Source: Corallococcus soli
GTDB lineage: Bacteria; Myxococcota; Myxococcia; Myxococcales; Myxococcaceae
Reading direction: 5' to 3'
NCBI RefSeq assembly: GCF_014930455.1
Contig: NZ_JAAIYO010000021.1
Coordinates: 1 to 64,000 of the forward strand
Length of the DNA: 64,000 nt
The notes below the pieces were generated by a model that saw only the letters and a program-made list of their open reading frames with translations, ran no database searches and was not told the origin of the DNA. Made by a program: the position numbers and the translations under genes. Positions 17,317 to 32,300 of the stretch are shown in pieces. The stretch's first letter is position 1. The number at the start of each line of letters is the position of its first letter.

Positions 17317-20300
17317 GGGAGGTTGTGGGTCGACGACTGCAAGCGCGAACTGGAGTCCACGGTCAGGGTGCCGGTGATGTTCAGCGCGTCCGGCGTGGCC
17401 AGGGAGGCCTTCCGGGTGACGGTGAGGTTGCGGAAGGTCCGCGAGCCCGTGGCGTTGATGAGCAGCGGTGTCGGGAGCTGGGTCGACGGGTTGAACTGGC
17501 CGTTGGCGTTGTCGACGATGAGGTCCCCGTACGGCTGGGCATGGGCCTTCAGATACACGGTGCCGGGTCCACCGCCCTGGTAGCCACCGACTGCATTGAT
17601 TCGGGTCCAGTCAAAGGTGGTGCTGCTCTCATCGTAATAGACGGCCACGCGACCACCGCCTCCGCTGGTCCCACCCACCAGGGCCATGGACCCCGTGCCC
17701 GTCAGCGCGCCGACGTCCAGCCAGATGCTGCCGCCCGCGCCACTGTAGTAGCCCGAGCCACTGTCCTTGCCGCTCGCCAGGAGCATGCCGTCCAGCCGCA
17801 GGCTCGCCGCCTCCAGCCGAAGCACGCCCCCCCCATTGCCTCCCGGCTGGGCTCCCGGGCCGCCCGAACCGCCTCCGCCCGCCTCCTTCGGTTCCTGGTA
17901 GTCGCCATAGGGCGCCACATTCATGTTCGCCCCATGGCCGGCATGGCTCCCGTGGGCGTTGTTCAGCCCGGTCGAGAGGTTTCCCAGGGTCCGCCCCGCC
18001 TGCGTCTTGTTCACGCCCTGCCGCCCTCCCAGATATCCGGCCCCGTCCAGGTTGATGGCGGCGCCAGGCCCCACCTCCACCGCGCCACTGACCTCCAGAT
18101 TCAAGGGCAACGGGCTGCCGTCCTCGGCCCGGCCCGCGCCCAGGGTCGCATTCAGGCCGGTCACCTTCAGGCTCGAAAGCAGTCGCGGCTGGACTCCAGA
18201 CAGGAGCAGGCCCGTCCCGGTCCCCTCGACCTGGATGATGGAGGTGGACACCCCCTCCAGGATTTCCGCCCAGGCGGCGTTGCGCGCCAGGATCCGGTCA
18301 TACGTTCCGGTTGACACCACCGTGGGTGCGAGGATGGCGCGATTGAGGGCATGGTTCGACTGGTCCAGCACCAGTTCGCCATTCGGCTGCTGGCTGCCTT
18401 TGAGGAACACGGTGCCCGTTCCTCCCGAGACCCCGCCTGGCGCCGAAATCCTGCTCCAGTCGAAGGTGCTGGTCGCCGTGTCGTAGGTGACGGCCACACG
18501 CCCGCCGCCACCGCCGCCGCTGCCGACGTCGCCACCGCCAGAGGCCTGGATGCTTCCGGTCCCGGTCAGGGCCCCCACCTCCAGTCGGATGCTTCCTCCC
18601 GCCCCATCGTAGCCCGTGGAGAAGAGACTCCGCGCGCCATTGGAGAGGAGTCTGCCATCCAACTTCAAGCTGCCCGCCTTCAACCAGAGCACGCCACCAC
18701 CGCTTGCTCCTGTCAGCGAAGACACGGCGCCTCCCGAGCCCCCCGCGCCGGAGTCCATCGGGGCGTGAAGGTCACCATGGAGTGGCACCGCCGTGGAGCT
18801 GGATTCCACGTCTCCGAAACCACCGTGGCTGCCGGCCGCCGCGTTCCTGCCCGTCGAAACATTCCCGACGGTCCGGCCCGGACGTTGCTCATTCGCGCCC
18901 TGCCACCCGCCCAGGTATCCGGCGCCGCTCACGTCGAGGGAGGCCCCGGTGCCCACCTCCACCGTCGCGGCCTCCAAGGCCAGGGGCTGCGGCGCCGACC
19001 CATCCAGACTGGCGTTCAACGCCAGCGTGGCACCGGTGCCCGTCACCTTCAGGGTCGAAAGACGCAACGGATTGCCGCCGGTCACCCTCAGGGCCGCGTT
19101 CGCTCCGTTCACCTCCACCGCCAGCCCATCAGCGAAGGCCCAGGGCTGCCGCAGGTCCAGGAGCCCCCCGCTGCCCAGCACCCGCAGCGCGGTGAGGTCT
19201 CCGCTCAGCGCGCCCTGGACGATGACCGAGGCCCCGTCCACCAGCAGGTCGGACGCCCAGAGCGCTCCCGTCACTTCCACGAAAGCCTTGTTGCGCGCCA
19301 CGAAGCGGTCATACGTGCCCCCCGGCACCCGGGTGGGCTTCGGGTTGTTGGTGCTGACGGTGCTGGTGCCGTGGTCCAGGATGAGCTCACCGTCCTGCTG
19401 CTGGCTCCCCTTCAGGAACACCGTTCCCGGCCCCGCGGCGTTACCACCCCTCGCGGACACCTTGCTCCAGTCGAAGCTGGTGCGGGCCGTGTCGTAGTAG
19501 ACGGCCACACGCCCGCCACCACCGTTATCCGCGCCCACGGCTTCCAGGGCCCCCGTGCCGGTCAGCGCCCCCACGTCCACCCGGACGCTTCCGCCCGCGC
19601 CACCGAAGGGACCCGCGCTCTTCCCTCCATTGGCCCGGACAGTGCCGTTCAACTGCAGGGTGTCCACCGTCAACCGGAGCAGGCCGCCGCCATTGCCACC
19701 CAAAGCTCCCGCCGGGTTTCCGCCCGAGCCTCCAGAACCGAAGTCTGACGGGTTCTTGGAGTCACCATAGGTCGGCACTGGCACGGCGCCGATTGCCAGG
19801 ACGTTCGAGTATCCGTGGCCCCCGTGGCTGCCTCCCGCCACGCTCTTGCCGGAAGAGACGTTGCCGGTCGTCCGCCCTGGCTCCAGTTCATTGACTCCCT
19901 GGTGCCCACCGAGGTAGCCGGCCCCCGTTGCGTCAATGGACGCCCCGCTGCCCACCTCCACCGTGGGGGCCTCCAACTCCAGCGACCGCGGCTGACCGTC
20001 CAGGTTGGCATTCAGTGCCAGCGTCGCGCCGGTTCCCGTCACCTTCAGGTTCGACAATCGCAGCGGCGCTCCACCCGTCACCCTCAGTGCCGAATTGTTG
20101 CCCGTCACCTCCACCGCCATGCCAGCCGCGTAGGACCACGGCTGCCGCAGGTCCAAGGTACCGCCCCCCTGCACCCGCAGCGTCGTGAACCCCCCAGCCA
20201 GTTCGTCCAGGAAGACGACGCTGCCTCCGTTCACTTCCAGAGTCGGGGTCGTGAGGAGTTGCTCCACCTCCACCACGGCCCTGCCGCGCACCGCGAAGCG

Positions 20301-23300
20301 GTCATACGTCCCCCCCGGCACCGGGGTGGGCTTCACGCTCGAAAGGCTGGGCGAGTTGTCCCCATTGTTCAGGATGAGCTCGCCGTCCTGCTGCAGGCTG
20401 CCCTTCAAATAGACCGTGCCCGCCCCTCCCACGGTTCCACCCTTCGCGGACACCTTGCTCCAGTCAAAGGAGCTGGTCTCCGTGTCGTAGTAGACGGCCA
20501 CCCGTCCACCGGCGCCGGAGATCGACCCGGCCTCCATGCTTCCCACGCCCGTCAACGCGCCCACATCCACCCGGATGCCGCCACCAGCGCCTGCCCGAGA
20601 GTTGGTTGGCCCATCGTTCGCCAGAAGCCTGCCATCCAGCTTCATGCTGCCCGCGCGCAACCGGATCAGACCGCCTCCCGAGCCCCCCAGTGAAGTCGAC
20701 GAGACACCGCCCGAGCCTCCGGCGCCGAAGTCATCCGGATCCCAGTAGTCGCCATAGACAGGCGTCGGCGGGTTGCTGCCCGCCTTGTAGCCCTCCGCAT
20801 ACCCGTAGCCGCCGTGGCTTCCCCCCACGTCCGTCTTCCCGGTCGAGGCATGTCCCGTCGTCAAGCCGGGCCGCTGCTGATTCGCCCCCCGCCAGCCGCC
20901 CAGGTAGCCGCGCCCGCTCACGTCGATCTTGCTGGAGCTGTCGACGCGCACCTCCTGCGTCACGGTCAGGTCCAGGAGGTTGCGGCCCGACACGCCCTGC
21001 TCGCTGTGCGTGAGCGTGGCGCCTCCCAGCACATAGAGATTGCGGAAGGTGTGCGCTCCGTCGATCCGCAGCGTCTTGCTGCCCTGGACGAGGATGTCCA
21101 TGCCTTCGTACTGCATGTCGTCGGCGGCGATGACGCCCGTGGGCTCCTGCGGATCCACCACCATCACATCCTGGAAGGACTCCCCGACAAGGCCCAGCTG
21201 ATCCTGCGCGACCAGCGAGATGCGAATCACCCCCACTGTCGGGGGAGACCAGGTGCGCTTCAGGGAGGCCCCGACCCCTGGTGCGTTCATGCGGGTCCCC
21301 ACGAGCGCTCCGTTCACCCGGAACTCCGCCCAGGCCAGCGGGCCGCGTTCGTCCTGCACCGAACCGGACAACGTCACGTTCACGCCCTTGCTCACGGAGG
21401 TGAGCGGGGCCAGGGCCACGACCGGCGGTTGATTGGCCACGACCGGGAACGTGTGGGTGTTTTCGGTGAGCGCGCCCAGGTCATCCGAGGCGCTCGCCGC
21501 CGCCACCAGTTGCGTGGCCGCCGCCCCCGCCGTCACGGCCAGGCACCGGGAGCGACACCCCGCGCCACACGATGTCGGCGCGCCCAGCGGTGCGCCCTCC
21601 ACCGTGGCGACGAAGGTTTCGATGTTCGCGTTGTCCTTCGCCTCGACGCAGACGGTCACCGTCTCCCCTCGAAGCGCGGGTGGGGTGGGCGTCATCGTGA
21701 AGCGGAGCACGGGAGGCAGGTTCGCCAGCACCGTGGTCGTGCGTTCGGTGAAATCCGTGCGGCCCCGCTTGTCGGTCGCGACCGCGCGGAACACGACCGC
21801 CGACTTCACCGCGAGAAGCGGCATCGTGTACGTCGCCGTCACGAACGTCCCCGTACCCGTGCCAATCAGCGCCCCGTCCGCGTACAACTGGATGCCCGCC
21901 AGGTCCCCGTCGACGTCGGAAGCCGTCGCCTGGACCTGGATGTTGCTGCCTTCAATGGCCGTCGTCGGCGGCTGGGTCGAGTACAGGGTGACCTTCGGCG
22001 CCACCCCATCCGGCGCCACCGTGTAGGTCTTCTCCACCGGGGTCTGCCGTCCCGCGGCATCCCGGGCCGTCACCTTGAGCGTCACCTGCGTTCCCACCGC
22101 GTCCTCGGGGAGGAGCAGGGCGTACGCGAGGTTCGCGTTGCCGTTGGCCTCGGGCGAGGTCGCCAGCCCGACGCCGTCCTTCTCCAGTTCCAGCGACACC
22201 ACGCCGTCATCCGAGGCGTACACCTGGAACGCATTCACGTACGGCCCGGCGCGCAGCTGCGCGGGAAGCCCCGCGGGCACACCTGGCGCCAGCGAGTCCG
22301 CCAGCAGGCGCACCGGAGTGGACGCTTCCGCCACCCGGCCCGCGCCGTCCGACAGCACCACCGTGAGCGTCTCCTCCACCGCGGCGTCGACCACCGGTAG
22401 GCGCACCGGCGCCTTGTAGACCTGGGGGTTCGCCGCATCCGGGAACAGCCGCCCCAGCGACAGCGTCCCCAGGCGCGCCACCATCGTGGCCGGGGACAGT
22501 CCCCCCGTGCGACGCGCGGAGAGCGTCACCAGGGCCCCCGAGCGCAGTTGCTGGTTCGCCGCCGGCGAATCCAGCGCCACCGCCGGGGCTCCCGTCGTCG
22601 GGGCCTTCACCTCCACCGTGAGGACGGGCGACAGCGCCTCCGTGCCTCCCGCGCCCCGCACCCGGACCTGGAGCGCGTGCCGCTGCCCCGCGACCGAGCC
22701 TCCCGGCACCGTCCAGCGCGCCCGCGGCGCCGACTCGTCGAGCGCCACCACCGGCTGGCCATCCACCACCAGCTCCGCCGCATCCAGGCCCACGCCGGAC
22801 GCCAGGGCCGACAGCGCGACCTCGGCCCCCGTCTCCGCCACCGCCGTCCCCGTCGGCGCGGTCACCCGCACCGCCGGCAGCACGTCCGTGGGCGGCGTGA
22901 AGGCCCGCACCCCGGCCGACCCCGCGGCGACCAGCACCTGCCCCGCCGCCAGCACCGCGTCACTCGCGCCCATCCCCGCCAGCTGTGCCTTGCGCGTGAA
23001 GGGCTGGCCTTCCGGCAGGTGCCACAGTTCGACCCCCGCGGCACCCTCGCTGACGAGCGCCAGCCGGCCCTCCAACCGGATGCGCTGCACCGCCCCCGCC
23101 GTCGGCACCGTGCCCACCAGCAGCGGTGCCCCCCCGTCCTCCAACGCGAACACGGAGAACGACGTCGCACCGCCAGCGACCGCCAGCGGTCCCGCCAGCG
23201 CCACGGTGGAGGCATTCACGGGCAGCGTCGCCACGCGGCGGAGCTGGCCGGATGGCGCCACCTCCACCACCGCCACGCCCTGGGCTCCCAGCGCCACCAA

Positions 23301-26300
23301 CGCCCGTTGGTCGTCGCCCGCCACATCCATCACCGCGCTGCCCAGGAGCAGCGAGGCCGCGCCCTCCGCGGCGGGCCAACGCAGCGACTTCACCGTTCCC
23401 GCGGACACGGCCCAGAGCCGCCCCGGGGACGCCGCGAAGCGATCCACATTGCCCAGCGCCGCCAGCAACGCCGTGTCCCGGCTGTCCGACGACGGCAGCG
23501 ACCCATCCGGGGCCTCGCGGGAGACCTTCAGCTCCTGGCCATCCAGCACCAGCACGTCGCGGCCCGCGCGCTCCACCTGGCGCACGTCCACCCCTGCCCG
23601 TGCCACCCCCACGTCCCGCGGTGCCGAGCCGCCTGCCACGGACACGGAGCGCACCCCGGCGGTCCGCGCCGCCACCAGCGCCCCCCCCCGGAACGGGGTC
23701 AGCCCGAGCGCCGTGTCGTTCAGGACCACCGCCCCTGCCGCCACACCCGCCGTGGGGACGGGCAGACGCAGCACCCGCGCACCCTCCGGCCCCGCGGTGA
23801 ACAGCAGGCCGCCGCCCATCTTCAGGTCGTTCGCACCCAGCCACGTCCTCGACACGAGCTGCGGCGAGGTCGGCTCGCGCAGGTCCACGACGCGCAGCCA
23901 GCCGTCGTCATCCAGGACATAGGCCACGCCCCGCGCCACTTCGAGCGCGCGCACGCCCGACGGCAGGGGCACATCCGCCACCTGCGTCAACAAGAGGTTC
24001 GCAGCCCAAGGCCGCATCCAGGCCCGCAGCGACCGGTCCGTCCCCATCACCAGCAGGTCCCCATCCACATGGACCCCACGAACCAGCGCCGGTTGCACGG
24101 AGAGAGAGCGCACCCCCACGTTGCCCGTTTCGGAAACCATCGGCACCTGGACGGACGAAGCATTCGTCACGATGAGCGGCCCATCCATCACGGCTCCCGC
24201 CAGGGCCATGGTGCTGGACTGGTTCACCATCGTCCGCAGCGGCGCGGATGGGTCTCCTACGTCCAGCGACTCCACCAGTCGCGTACCGCCCTGGGTCCGG
24301 GCCGTATAGAAGCGGTCCGACGCGGCGACGGCGGTGTAGTGGCCCGCGAGGCGTGACACCACGACCGGCGTCGTGGGGGTGCCCACGTCCACCAACCACA
24401 GGCCTGCCTCTCCCAGGGCCAGCGCCACATGCGAGCCCAGCGCCGCCAGCGATAGCGGCGCGGACGGCGTGGTCACGCCTCCCAGTGCCTCCAACACGGG
24501 CGCCTCCGCCGGCCCGGTCACCCGCCCCACCCACAAGCCCTTCGCATGGGCGACGTAGACGCGCTCTCCCAGCCGCGTCACGTGCGTGGCCCCCTGCAAT
24601 GCCACCCCGGTGACGTCCACGGGCAGCGCGGGCCCCACCACCGTGCGCATCACCGTGAGCGGCGTCACGTTGCCCGACCGATCCTCGGCCCGGGCCCTCA
24701 GCTCCAGCGCCGTCCCCACCGGCGTCTGCTCCGGCACGAGGAAGCGCACCTCCGTGCCCCCCCGGGCCTGTCGCACGCCCGCGAGCCACAGCTCCAGCGT
24801 CACGCGCTCCAGCGACGTGTCGTCCGCCGAAGCGGCCCTGGCCAGAAGCTCGCTGCCCGCGGCCACGGAGGGCCCCGGAGGATCCGTCGTGATGGACAGC
24901 GAGGGGGCCTCCACGTCATCCGACACCCCGAACGTCAGCGTCGCCGGAGCGGACTCGGGGCCATTGCCATTCCGGGCCACCGCGCTCACCACCACCTGAC
25001 GCGCCCCCACGCCCAGCGGCATCATCACCATGGCCTCGGTGATCGCACCCATCCCCCGCGCCACCTCCGTCTGGCCCACCAGGAAGCGCACGGAGGTGGC
25101 GACCGAGCCGACCGTGGTCGTCGCCCGCACCTTCACGAACCGTCCCTCGACGGCGGACAAGCTGAGGTCGTCCACGGGCTCGAGCGAAACCGACGGCACC
25201 TGGACCGCGCCGCTGTCGCGAACAATCAGCGTGCTCGCGGAAGCCGGGCCACGGCGCCCCTCGGCGTCGATGGCCACGAAGGACACCTGCATCGACGCCT
25301 GCTCGCCCACCAGCGGGGCCAGCAGTTCCCCCGCCAGCATGGGGGCCGTCAGCATCACGGGGCTTCCGCCCGCGAGCGTGACCTCCACCTGCGCGACCCG
25401 TGCGGGGTCCTTCGGAACGGCCACCACCTGGAAGAAGGTCCCTTCATCCACGTAGGCCGGCGCGTTCACGCTCGCGAGCTCCGGCCCGCTGGTGGCCGCC
25501 GTCAGTGACAGCTCGCGCAGGACGCGCGCCTGGCATCCGGCGAGGTCCCGCACCACCAGCTCCACCGTCGCGGTGCTTCCCGAGACCGGCAGGTCGACCC
25601 ACGTCGGCAGACGCGAGTCCCTTACGTCCACCACCACGCCGTTCACGGACAGCTCCGCCGTGAACGCGTTGAGCGGCAGCACGTCATCCGTCACCTGCGC
25701 CCCCAGCGCCAGCCGCGAGCCCTGGACCGCGGTGGATGGCAGCGTCATCGCCAGGTGGGGCGTGGCGGGACCGCGCACCACCGGCAGCCGTGCCACCCCC
25801 CGGGAATGGCCACCCATGAGCGCTCCCGGCACCAGGGTCGCCGGTCCGGAGACCGCCGGATACAGACCGGACACCCGGGGCGGGCCTCGCACGTCCAGCA
25901 CACGGGCGCCCGAAGCGGTTCCCATCACCAGCATCTCGCCCAAGGCGCTCGCATTCACCGCGACCGCGCCCGGCACCGCCTCTCCGCGCGAGACGAGCGC
26001 CTTCGCGGCGTCCATCCCGAAGCAGCGCACCCGCGCGCCCACCACGCACGCCCCCCCGTCCGCCAGCGCCGCGACGGCCGTGAAGTCCGACGCGCCCAGT
26101 TCGACGTGCGACAGCTCCAGCGAAGCAGGCTGGGCGTCGGAGACCTCCACCGCGCTCAACCCCGTGTCCGTGAGCGCGAAGAACCGTTCGCCCTCCGCCG
26201 ACACGCTCTTCACCCGCCCGAGCGCCAGTTGACCCGCGAGGCTTCCGTCAGGACGGCGCACTTCCACTCCCTGGTCCGTCGCCAGCGCGATCCATCCGTC

Positions 26301-29300
26301 CGCTCCGTCCATGGCCTGGGGGGCACGGGGAAGCGACGTCGCATCCTGGAAGACGAGCCCGGGCAGGGCGTAGCGCTCCAACGCCCCCGCGCCCTTGCGA
26401 CGCACCGCCACCAACACCGAGTCCCCCATGAAGACCGCGCCCACCGGCGTCCCGAGCACGTCCTGCGTCGCCAGCTTCGCGCCCGTCTGCCGCGAGCGCA
26501 GCTCCAGCAGCCCGCTCCCGGCGTCCCCGCGAACCACCAGCACCGTGTCGCCGCGCGACACCAGCGCCACCGGTGTCAGGGCATCCACGGAGTCCTCCAG
26601 CCGCGTCGCCACGCCACCGGCCAGCACGGCCAGGGTGCCGGTCCGCTCCACCGTCGCCGACGCGCCGCCCACCGCCAGCGCCGTCGCCCGCGTCACCACC
26701 GTCGCGCCCTCGGGCCCGTCCGGCAGCAGCGCCTCACCCCTGGTGCCCCCGGCAAGCGCATCCACCGGCAGCAGGACGTCCCCGACGCGCGCGGACAGCA
26801 CCGGCGTCCCTCCGCCATCCGTGGCGCCCGTCAGCGCCAGGGTCGAGCCGCCCAGCAGCAGCAGCCCATCCGGCTCCTGGGACAGCGACAGGGCCACCGA
26901 CGCCTGCCCGTCGTCCACCACGTTGACCTGCGTGTGCACCGTGGGGCTCGTGACACCGACACGGTCCGTCACCCGCGCCTCCAGCATCAGCGCCATCGGC
27001 GAGGAGCCGCCCTCCAACACGGGCGCGACCACGGTGAGCCGCCACGGCGCCTGCGTGAGGTTGAACTCCTGGTCTCCCGCGCGCACCCACACGGAGGCCA
27101 CTCCCGCCGGGGCCGTGGCCGTCACCACGATCTCGAAGGAACGTCCCTCGGGGAGCGATGCCCCCACCGCGGGCTCGCTCAGCGCCACGTACGGCTGGGA
27201 GGAGGCCGGCTCCACCGTGAAGCTGGCGGAGGCCTCCCCTGCGTTTCCACGGGAGTCCCGGGCCACCGCCTTGACGGTATGCGGCTCTGCGGACTCCGCG
27301 CCGGGAGCCCTCCAGGTCAGCGCCCAAGGCGCCTTCTGGACCGTCCCCACGGACGCGCCATCCACGAGGAACTCCACCGAGCCCACGCCATTGGCGTCGG
27401 ACGCGGTCGCCTGGAGCAACAAGTCCGCTCCCCCCACCACGCGGCCCCCGTCCACCGGCGAGCGCAGCACCACCGTGGGCGCCTGCGCATCGCGGAGCAC
27501 CGTCAGCGTGCGCGGCTCCGCGGCGGACACCTGCCCCTGGTTGTCCGTGGCGTAGGCGGTCAACACCCGCGTCACCTGGGTGGCCGTGCCCGGCACCGGG
27601 GCCAGCACCACCGTGTGGGACAAGGTCCCGCTCACGCCGCTCGGCACGTCCAGCTTCGCGAGCGGCACGCCGTCCAATTGCAACTCGATGGACGCAAGCC
27701 CATGGTTGTCGGAGGCCGCCACGACGATGGCCTGCGACGCGCCCTCGTCGTGGGTCGCGTCCGCCAGCGGGGTCTGGAAGGAGACCTCCGGCGGCGAGTC
27801 GTCCACCACATCCACCGTCACCGACACGGTGTCACTGACGTTGCCGCTCGCGTCCGTCGCGGTGGCGGTCAGCACGGAGGACGAGCCCACCGCCGTCACC
27901 GGCCAGGTGTAGCGGTAGCTCCCGTTCGACAGCGTGACCGGCTGCCCATCCACGTGGAGCGTGGTCGTCACGGAGCCATCGCCGTCGTCGGTGGCTTCCA
28001 CCTGGAACGCCCAGGAAACAGCCGCCGCGAAGCGCGCGTCATCCGTCACCACCGCGCCACCGGCGCGGCGCAGCCGTAGGGTGGGCTTCACCGTGTCCAC
28101 GGTGCGGAACACGCGCGTGGAGGTGAGCGCCACGTTGCCCGCCACGTCCGTCACGCCGTTGATGCTCAGCGCGTACGACGTGGTGGACGTCAGCACCGCG
28201 TCCGGCGTGAAGCGCAGGGTGCGCCCATCGCCCAGCAGGCCCACCGTGCCCGGCACGACCACGCCGGACGGATGGCGCAGCAGCCACAGTCCCTGCGCAC
28301 TGGCGCCCGCCACCGCTTCGTCGAAGCGGACGTCGAAGACCGCCGCCAGCGGCACGTTCTGGCTGCCCACGGTGGCCATCGGCTCCACGCGCTCGATGAG
28401 CGGGGCGCGCACGTCGCCGCGATAGACGGCCTGCGCCACCACCTCCGGCACCGCGCCGGGCTGGCTGAGCGTCAGCGTCAGGTGCCGCTCGTCACCCGCC
28501 GGCACCCGCGCGTCCACGGAGGTGGCCGTCAGGTTCTGGGTGTCCGCCTTCTCTCCGTCGAAACGCACTTCCAGGCCCCGGTGGAACCCGGTGCCGGAGA
28601 TGCGCACCGTGCCACCGGCCACGTCCACCGCGCGGGGCGTCACGCTCGCGAAGGACAGCGGCGCGACGTACAGGAAGCGCGACGGCGCGAAGGCCTCCGC
28701 GCCGGAGTCGCGCCACACGCGCACCACGGCCGGGCCCGGCACCACCGCCTGCGGCAACATCACCTGCAACCGCTCCGGCTCCGCCGGGGCGATGGGCGTC
28801 GCCTGGACGCCGCCGATGGACACCCGCGTGTCCGACGTGAAGCCCGCGCCCAGCACGCTCACGGCCACGCCACCCGCGACCGGCCCGCTGTCCGGGCTCA
28901 CCGAGGCGACGCTCATCGACACCGCATCGCCGCCCGCTCGCAGCGCGTACTGCCACGGCCCCAGCACGGTGCCGCCCACGACCTCCGGCACCGGCCCCAG
29001 CCCCAGCCGCGCTACATAGGTGCGCGACGGCTCCAGTCCCTCCGTCGGAACGAAGGCCAGCGACTGGCTCGACGGCAGGACGGTGCCCGGCACCGGCACC
29101 GCGTCGTCCCACAGCCCCAACGTGGAGGCCGCGACCACAGGGCCCGCCAGCTCCGAGGCCAGCACCACGGACACATTCGCCCCCGGTGCCACCCGCCCAC
29201 CAGGCAGCGGTGACAGCGCGTCCACCGTCGGGTAGGGCAGCTTCAGCACCTGCAGGGAGCCCGAGGCGGTCGCCGCCACGGCCACGCCGTTGATCACGGC

Positions 29301-32300
29301 CACACCCGACACGTTGCCCAGGCCCTCCGCGAACGTGCGCTCCTGGAGCCCCTGCGTGGTGTCCACCCACGAGGCCCGGCCCCCATTGCCCGCCAGCAGC
29401 CAGGGCCCCGCGAGGGCCAGCGTGTCCGACGTGCCCGCGCTCGGATCCAACGCGGACGCCATGAGGTCCGGTGCGTCCAGCGCCGTCACGTCGAAGAGGT
29501 ACAGGCGGTTGCCCGCGGACGCCGCCACGCGCGTTCCCTCATGGGCCAGGGCCCCGGAACCGCCGGACGTCATCCCCAGCCCACGCACCTCGCTGATGAG
29601 CGGGAGGCTGGCGTTCTCCGTGCCGCGCACCTCCAGACGCGTGCCCGAAGCACCGTCCGCCACCAGCACCAGCAGCGCGCCCTGCACCATGTCCAGGTCC
29701 AGCACCGTGCCCGTGTCGAGCAGGGTCCGCGCCACCACCGCGTACACACCGTTCACCGGCGCCAGCAGCGCCAGTTCGTTGCCGCCCGCCACCGCCACGT
29801 AGGCCCCCGAGTCCCCCGCCGCCACGGCGCGCAGGTCCACCCCGGACGTCGGCGCGAGCTTCACGCGACTCCTCTCCACGGGGTTGCACGTCGCCATCGG
29901 GACCGCCGCGCACGCCTGCGGCGTCAGCTCGTAGCGGACGACCTCGCCCCGGCCCGCGAGGAACAGGTTGTGCCCATGAAGGGCGATGTCCACCGGCTCC
30001 TGCACGCCGTCCACCGTCCCCACCTGCGTCGGGGAGGCCGGTGAGGAGAAGTCCATCACGGTGAGTGCCCCGTCGCGGGCCACGAACAGCCGGTGGGCTT
30101 CGCGGGCCACCACCCGCCCGAGGCCCTCCAACTGGGCGCGCTTCGCCAGCGTGAAGGTGAAACCTCCAGCGAGCGTGGCCTGCTGGGGTGGCACGCCCGG
30201 CGTGAGGACGGTGAGGTCCACGCGGCCCGTCACCCCGTCCGGAACCTCCACCTGGAGCACCCCGGACTCGTTGAACGTCACCGAGCGCGCGGGCACCGAA
30301 CCGAACGTCACCTGCGAGCCCGGGAAGAGCCCCTGGCCCTTGAGCGTCACCACCTGCCGGCTGTCGAACGGCGCGCGCGCCGGGGTGACCTCCGCCAGCG
30401 CGGGCAGCGACAGGTACCGGTAGGCGCCCAGTCGCAGGTGCGACAGGCCGCCCGGGTTGATGACCTCGACCGCGGCGGCCCCCGCCGTCCCCGGAGGCAC
30501 CGTCACCCGCACGCGGCGGCCATCCGGCGCGACCTGCGACACGAGCGCGGTGGCCCCCCCGAACTTCACGACGCAGTCGCGCAGGAAGCCCGTCCCCACC
30601 ACGTCCACCTCGTTGCCCCCCGCCTCCAGGCCATAGGCCGGCGACACCGAGGCCACCTCCGGCCGCTCCTGGGACGCATCGCGGCTGGTGCGGAAGCGCA
30701 CCCGGGCCTCGGCGCCCAGCGTGGCGCCCCGGAGGTCCTTCAACTGCGCGCCCACGCGCAGCTCGTACCGGGTGTCCTGCGCGAGCGGCGACGCGGGCGT
30801 CAGCACCACCTGGCCGCCCTGCGCGTCGGCCAGCACCGAGCGCGAGACCGGCACCGGCTCGCCGTCATCCACGCGCACCAGCGTCACCTGACTGGCGCTC
30901 GACACGTCTGGCAGCGAGGTCAACAGCACCCGCGGCGCCACACCCGCGGCGACGAGTTCGCCTTCCGCCGGCTGGGTGCCACGAATCTCCAGCGTGTCCA
31001 GCTCCACCGAGGCCAGCGCGCCCGCCAGCGGCAGCATCGCCTGGGCCGGGTCGCTCAGCGGCAGCTCCACCGCGTTGCCCGCGTCGTCCAGCACCAGCGT
31101 GCCCACCAGCAGGTGGTGGCCCATGAACGCCAGCGTCCGGGCATCCCCCACCACCGAGGCCTGCCCCAGCTTCACCGGCGCCTCGCCCTCGCGCACGGAG
31201 AAGCGCTGCACCTTGCCGCCGCCCGCGGCGACGTAGGCCATGCCCGCGGCCACGCGCGTCTGCTCGGCGGACACCCAGGTGCCGCCCAACGGAGCTTCCA
31301 GCACCATCGCGCCCACGGGCGTGGGATGGGTCGGATCCGCCAGTTCATAGAGGGCCACCTGCTTCGCCGCGCCGAGCGACAGGAACGCCCGCGTGCCCTC
31401 CGCCGTGATGTGCACCGCCGGCGCCATCAGCCCCACCGCGCCCCGCTCCGCCAGGTCTCCGGTCCGCGCGTCCAGCACGCGGAACATCGGCGCGCTCGTC
31501 GTCGCGCTGGACACCAGCAGGTGGCCGCCATGCAACGCCAGCGCGCTCACGCCTCCAGCGATGGCGCGCGCGCCGACGCGCAGCGGCTGCGCCGCGTCGT
31601 TGGACACGTCGAACACCTTGACGCCTTCGCTATCACCCACGAACAGCAGGGGCCCGCTCAACGCGATGTCCGCCGCGTTCCCCGCGAGGGCCGGGAGCTC
31701 CGACGCTTCGTCCGGCGTGGTGACGTTCACCCGTCGAACACCGCCCGAACCGGCGGCGACGAAGACGGTGTTGCCCCGCTTGAGCACGCGGCGGCTGCCG
31801 CCCTGTCCCGCGAAGGAGAGCTCCTTGAGGGAGGTGACATGGGTGGGTTCACTGAGGCTGGCCAGCAGCAGCCCTCCGCCCGCCGTCTTCCGGCCGGCGG
31901 CCAGCAGGTCGCCGTTGGCACCGAAGATGTCCACGGTGGCGCCCAGCGCCGCGTAGGCCACGCCGCCTTCCACCACCACGTGGCGCACCGGGGGCGTCGT
32001 CAACCGCGACACCGCGCCCGCCCCATACAGGAACGAAGACGGCAGCACGGACACGTCGCTGCCCAACGTCACCGACACATCCGCCATCCCCGGCCCCTGG
32101 GAGGGCGCCACGGCCTCCGCCACCTGCGTGCCGAGCACGCGAACGTCGAAGGAGTTCGTGCCCCCGAACGCCACCTTCATGCCCGGCGCGAAGCCACGGC
32201 CGGCCAGCCGCACCTTCACCCCGCCCTGCTGGGGCGCGCGGTCCGGCGTCAGGCTGACCAGCTTCAGCTCATCGCGGTACACGAAGCCGCCCAGCCGCAG

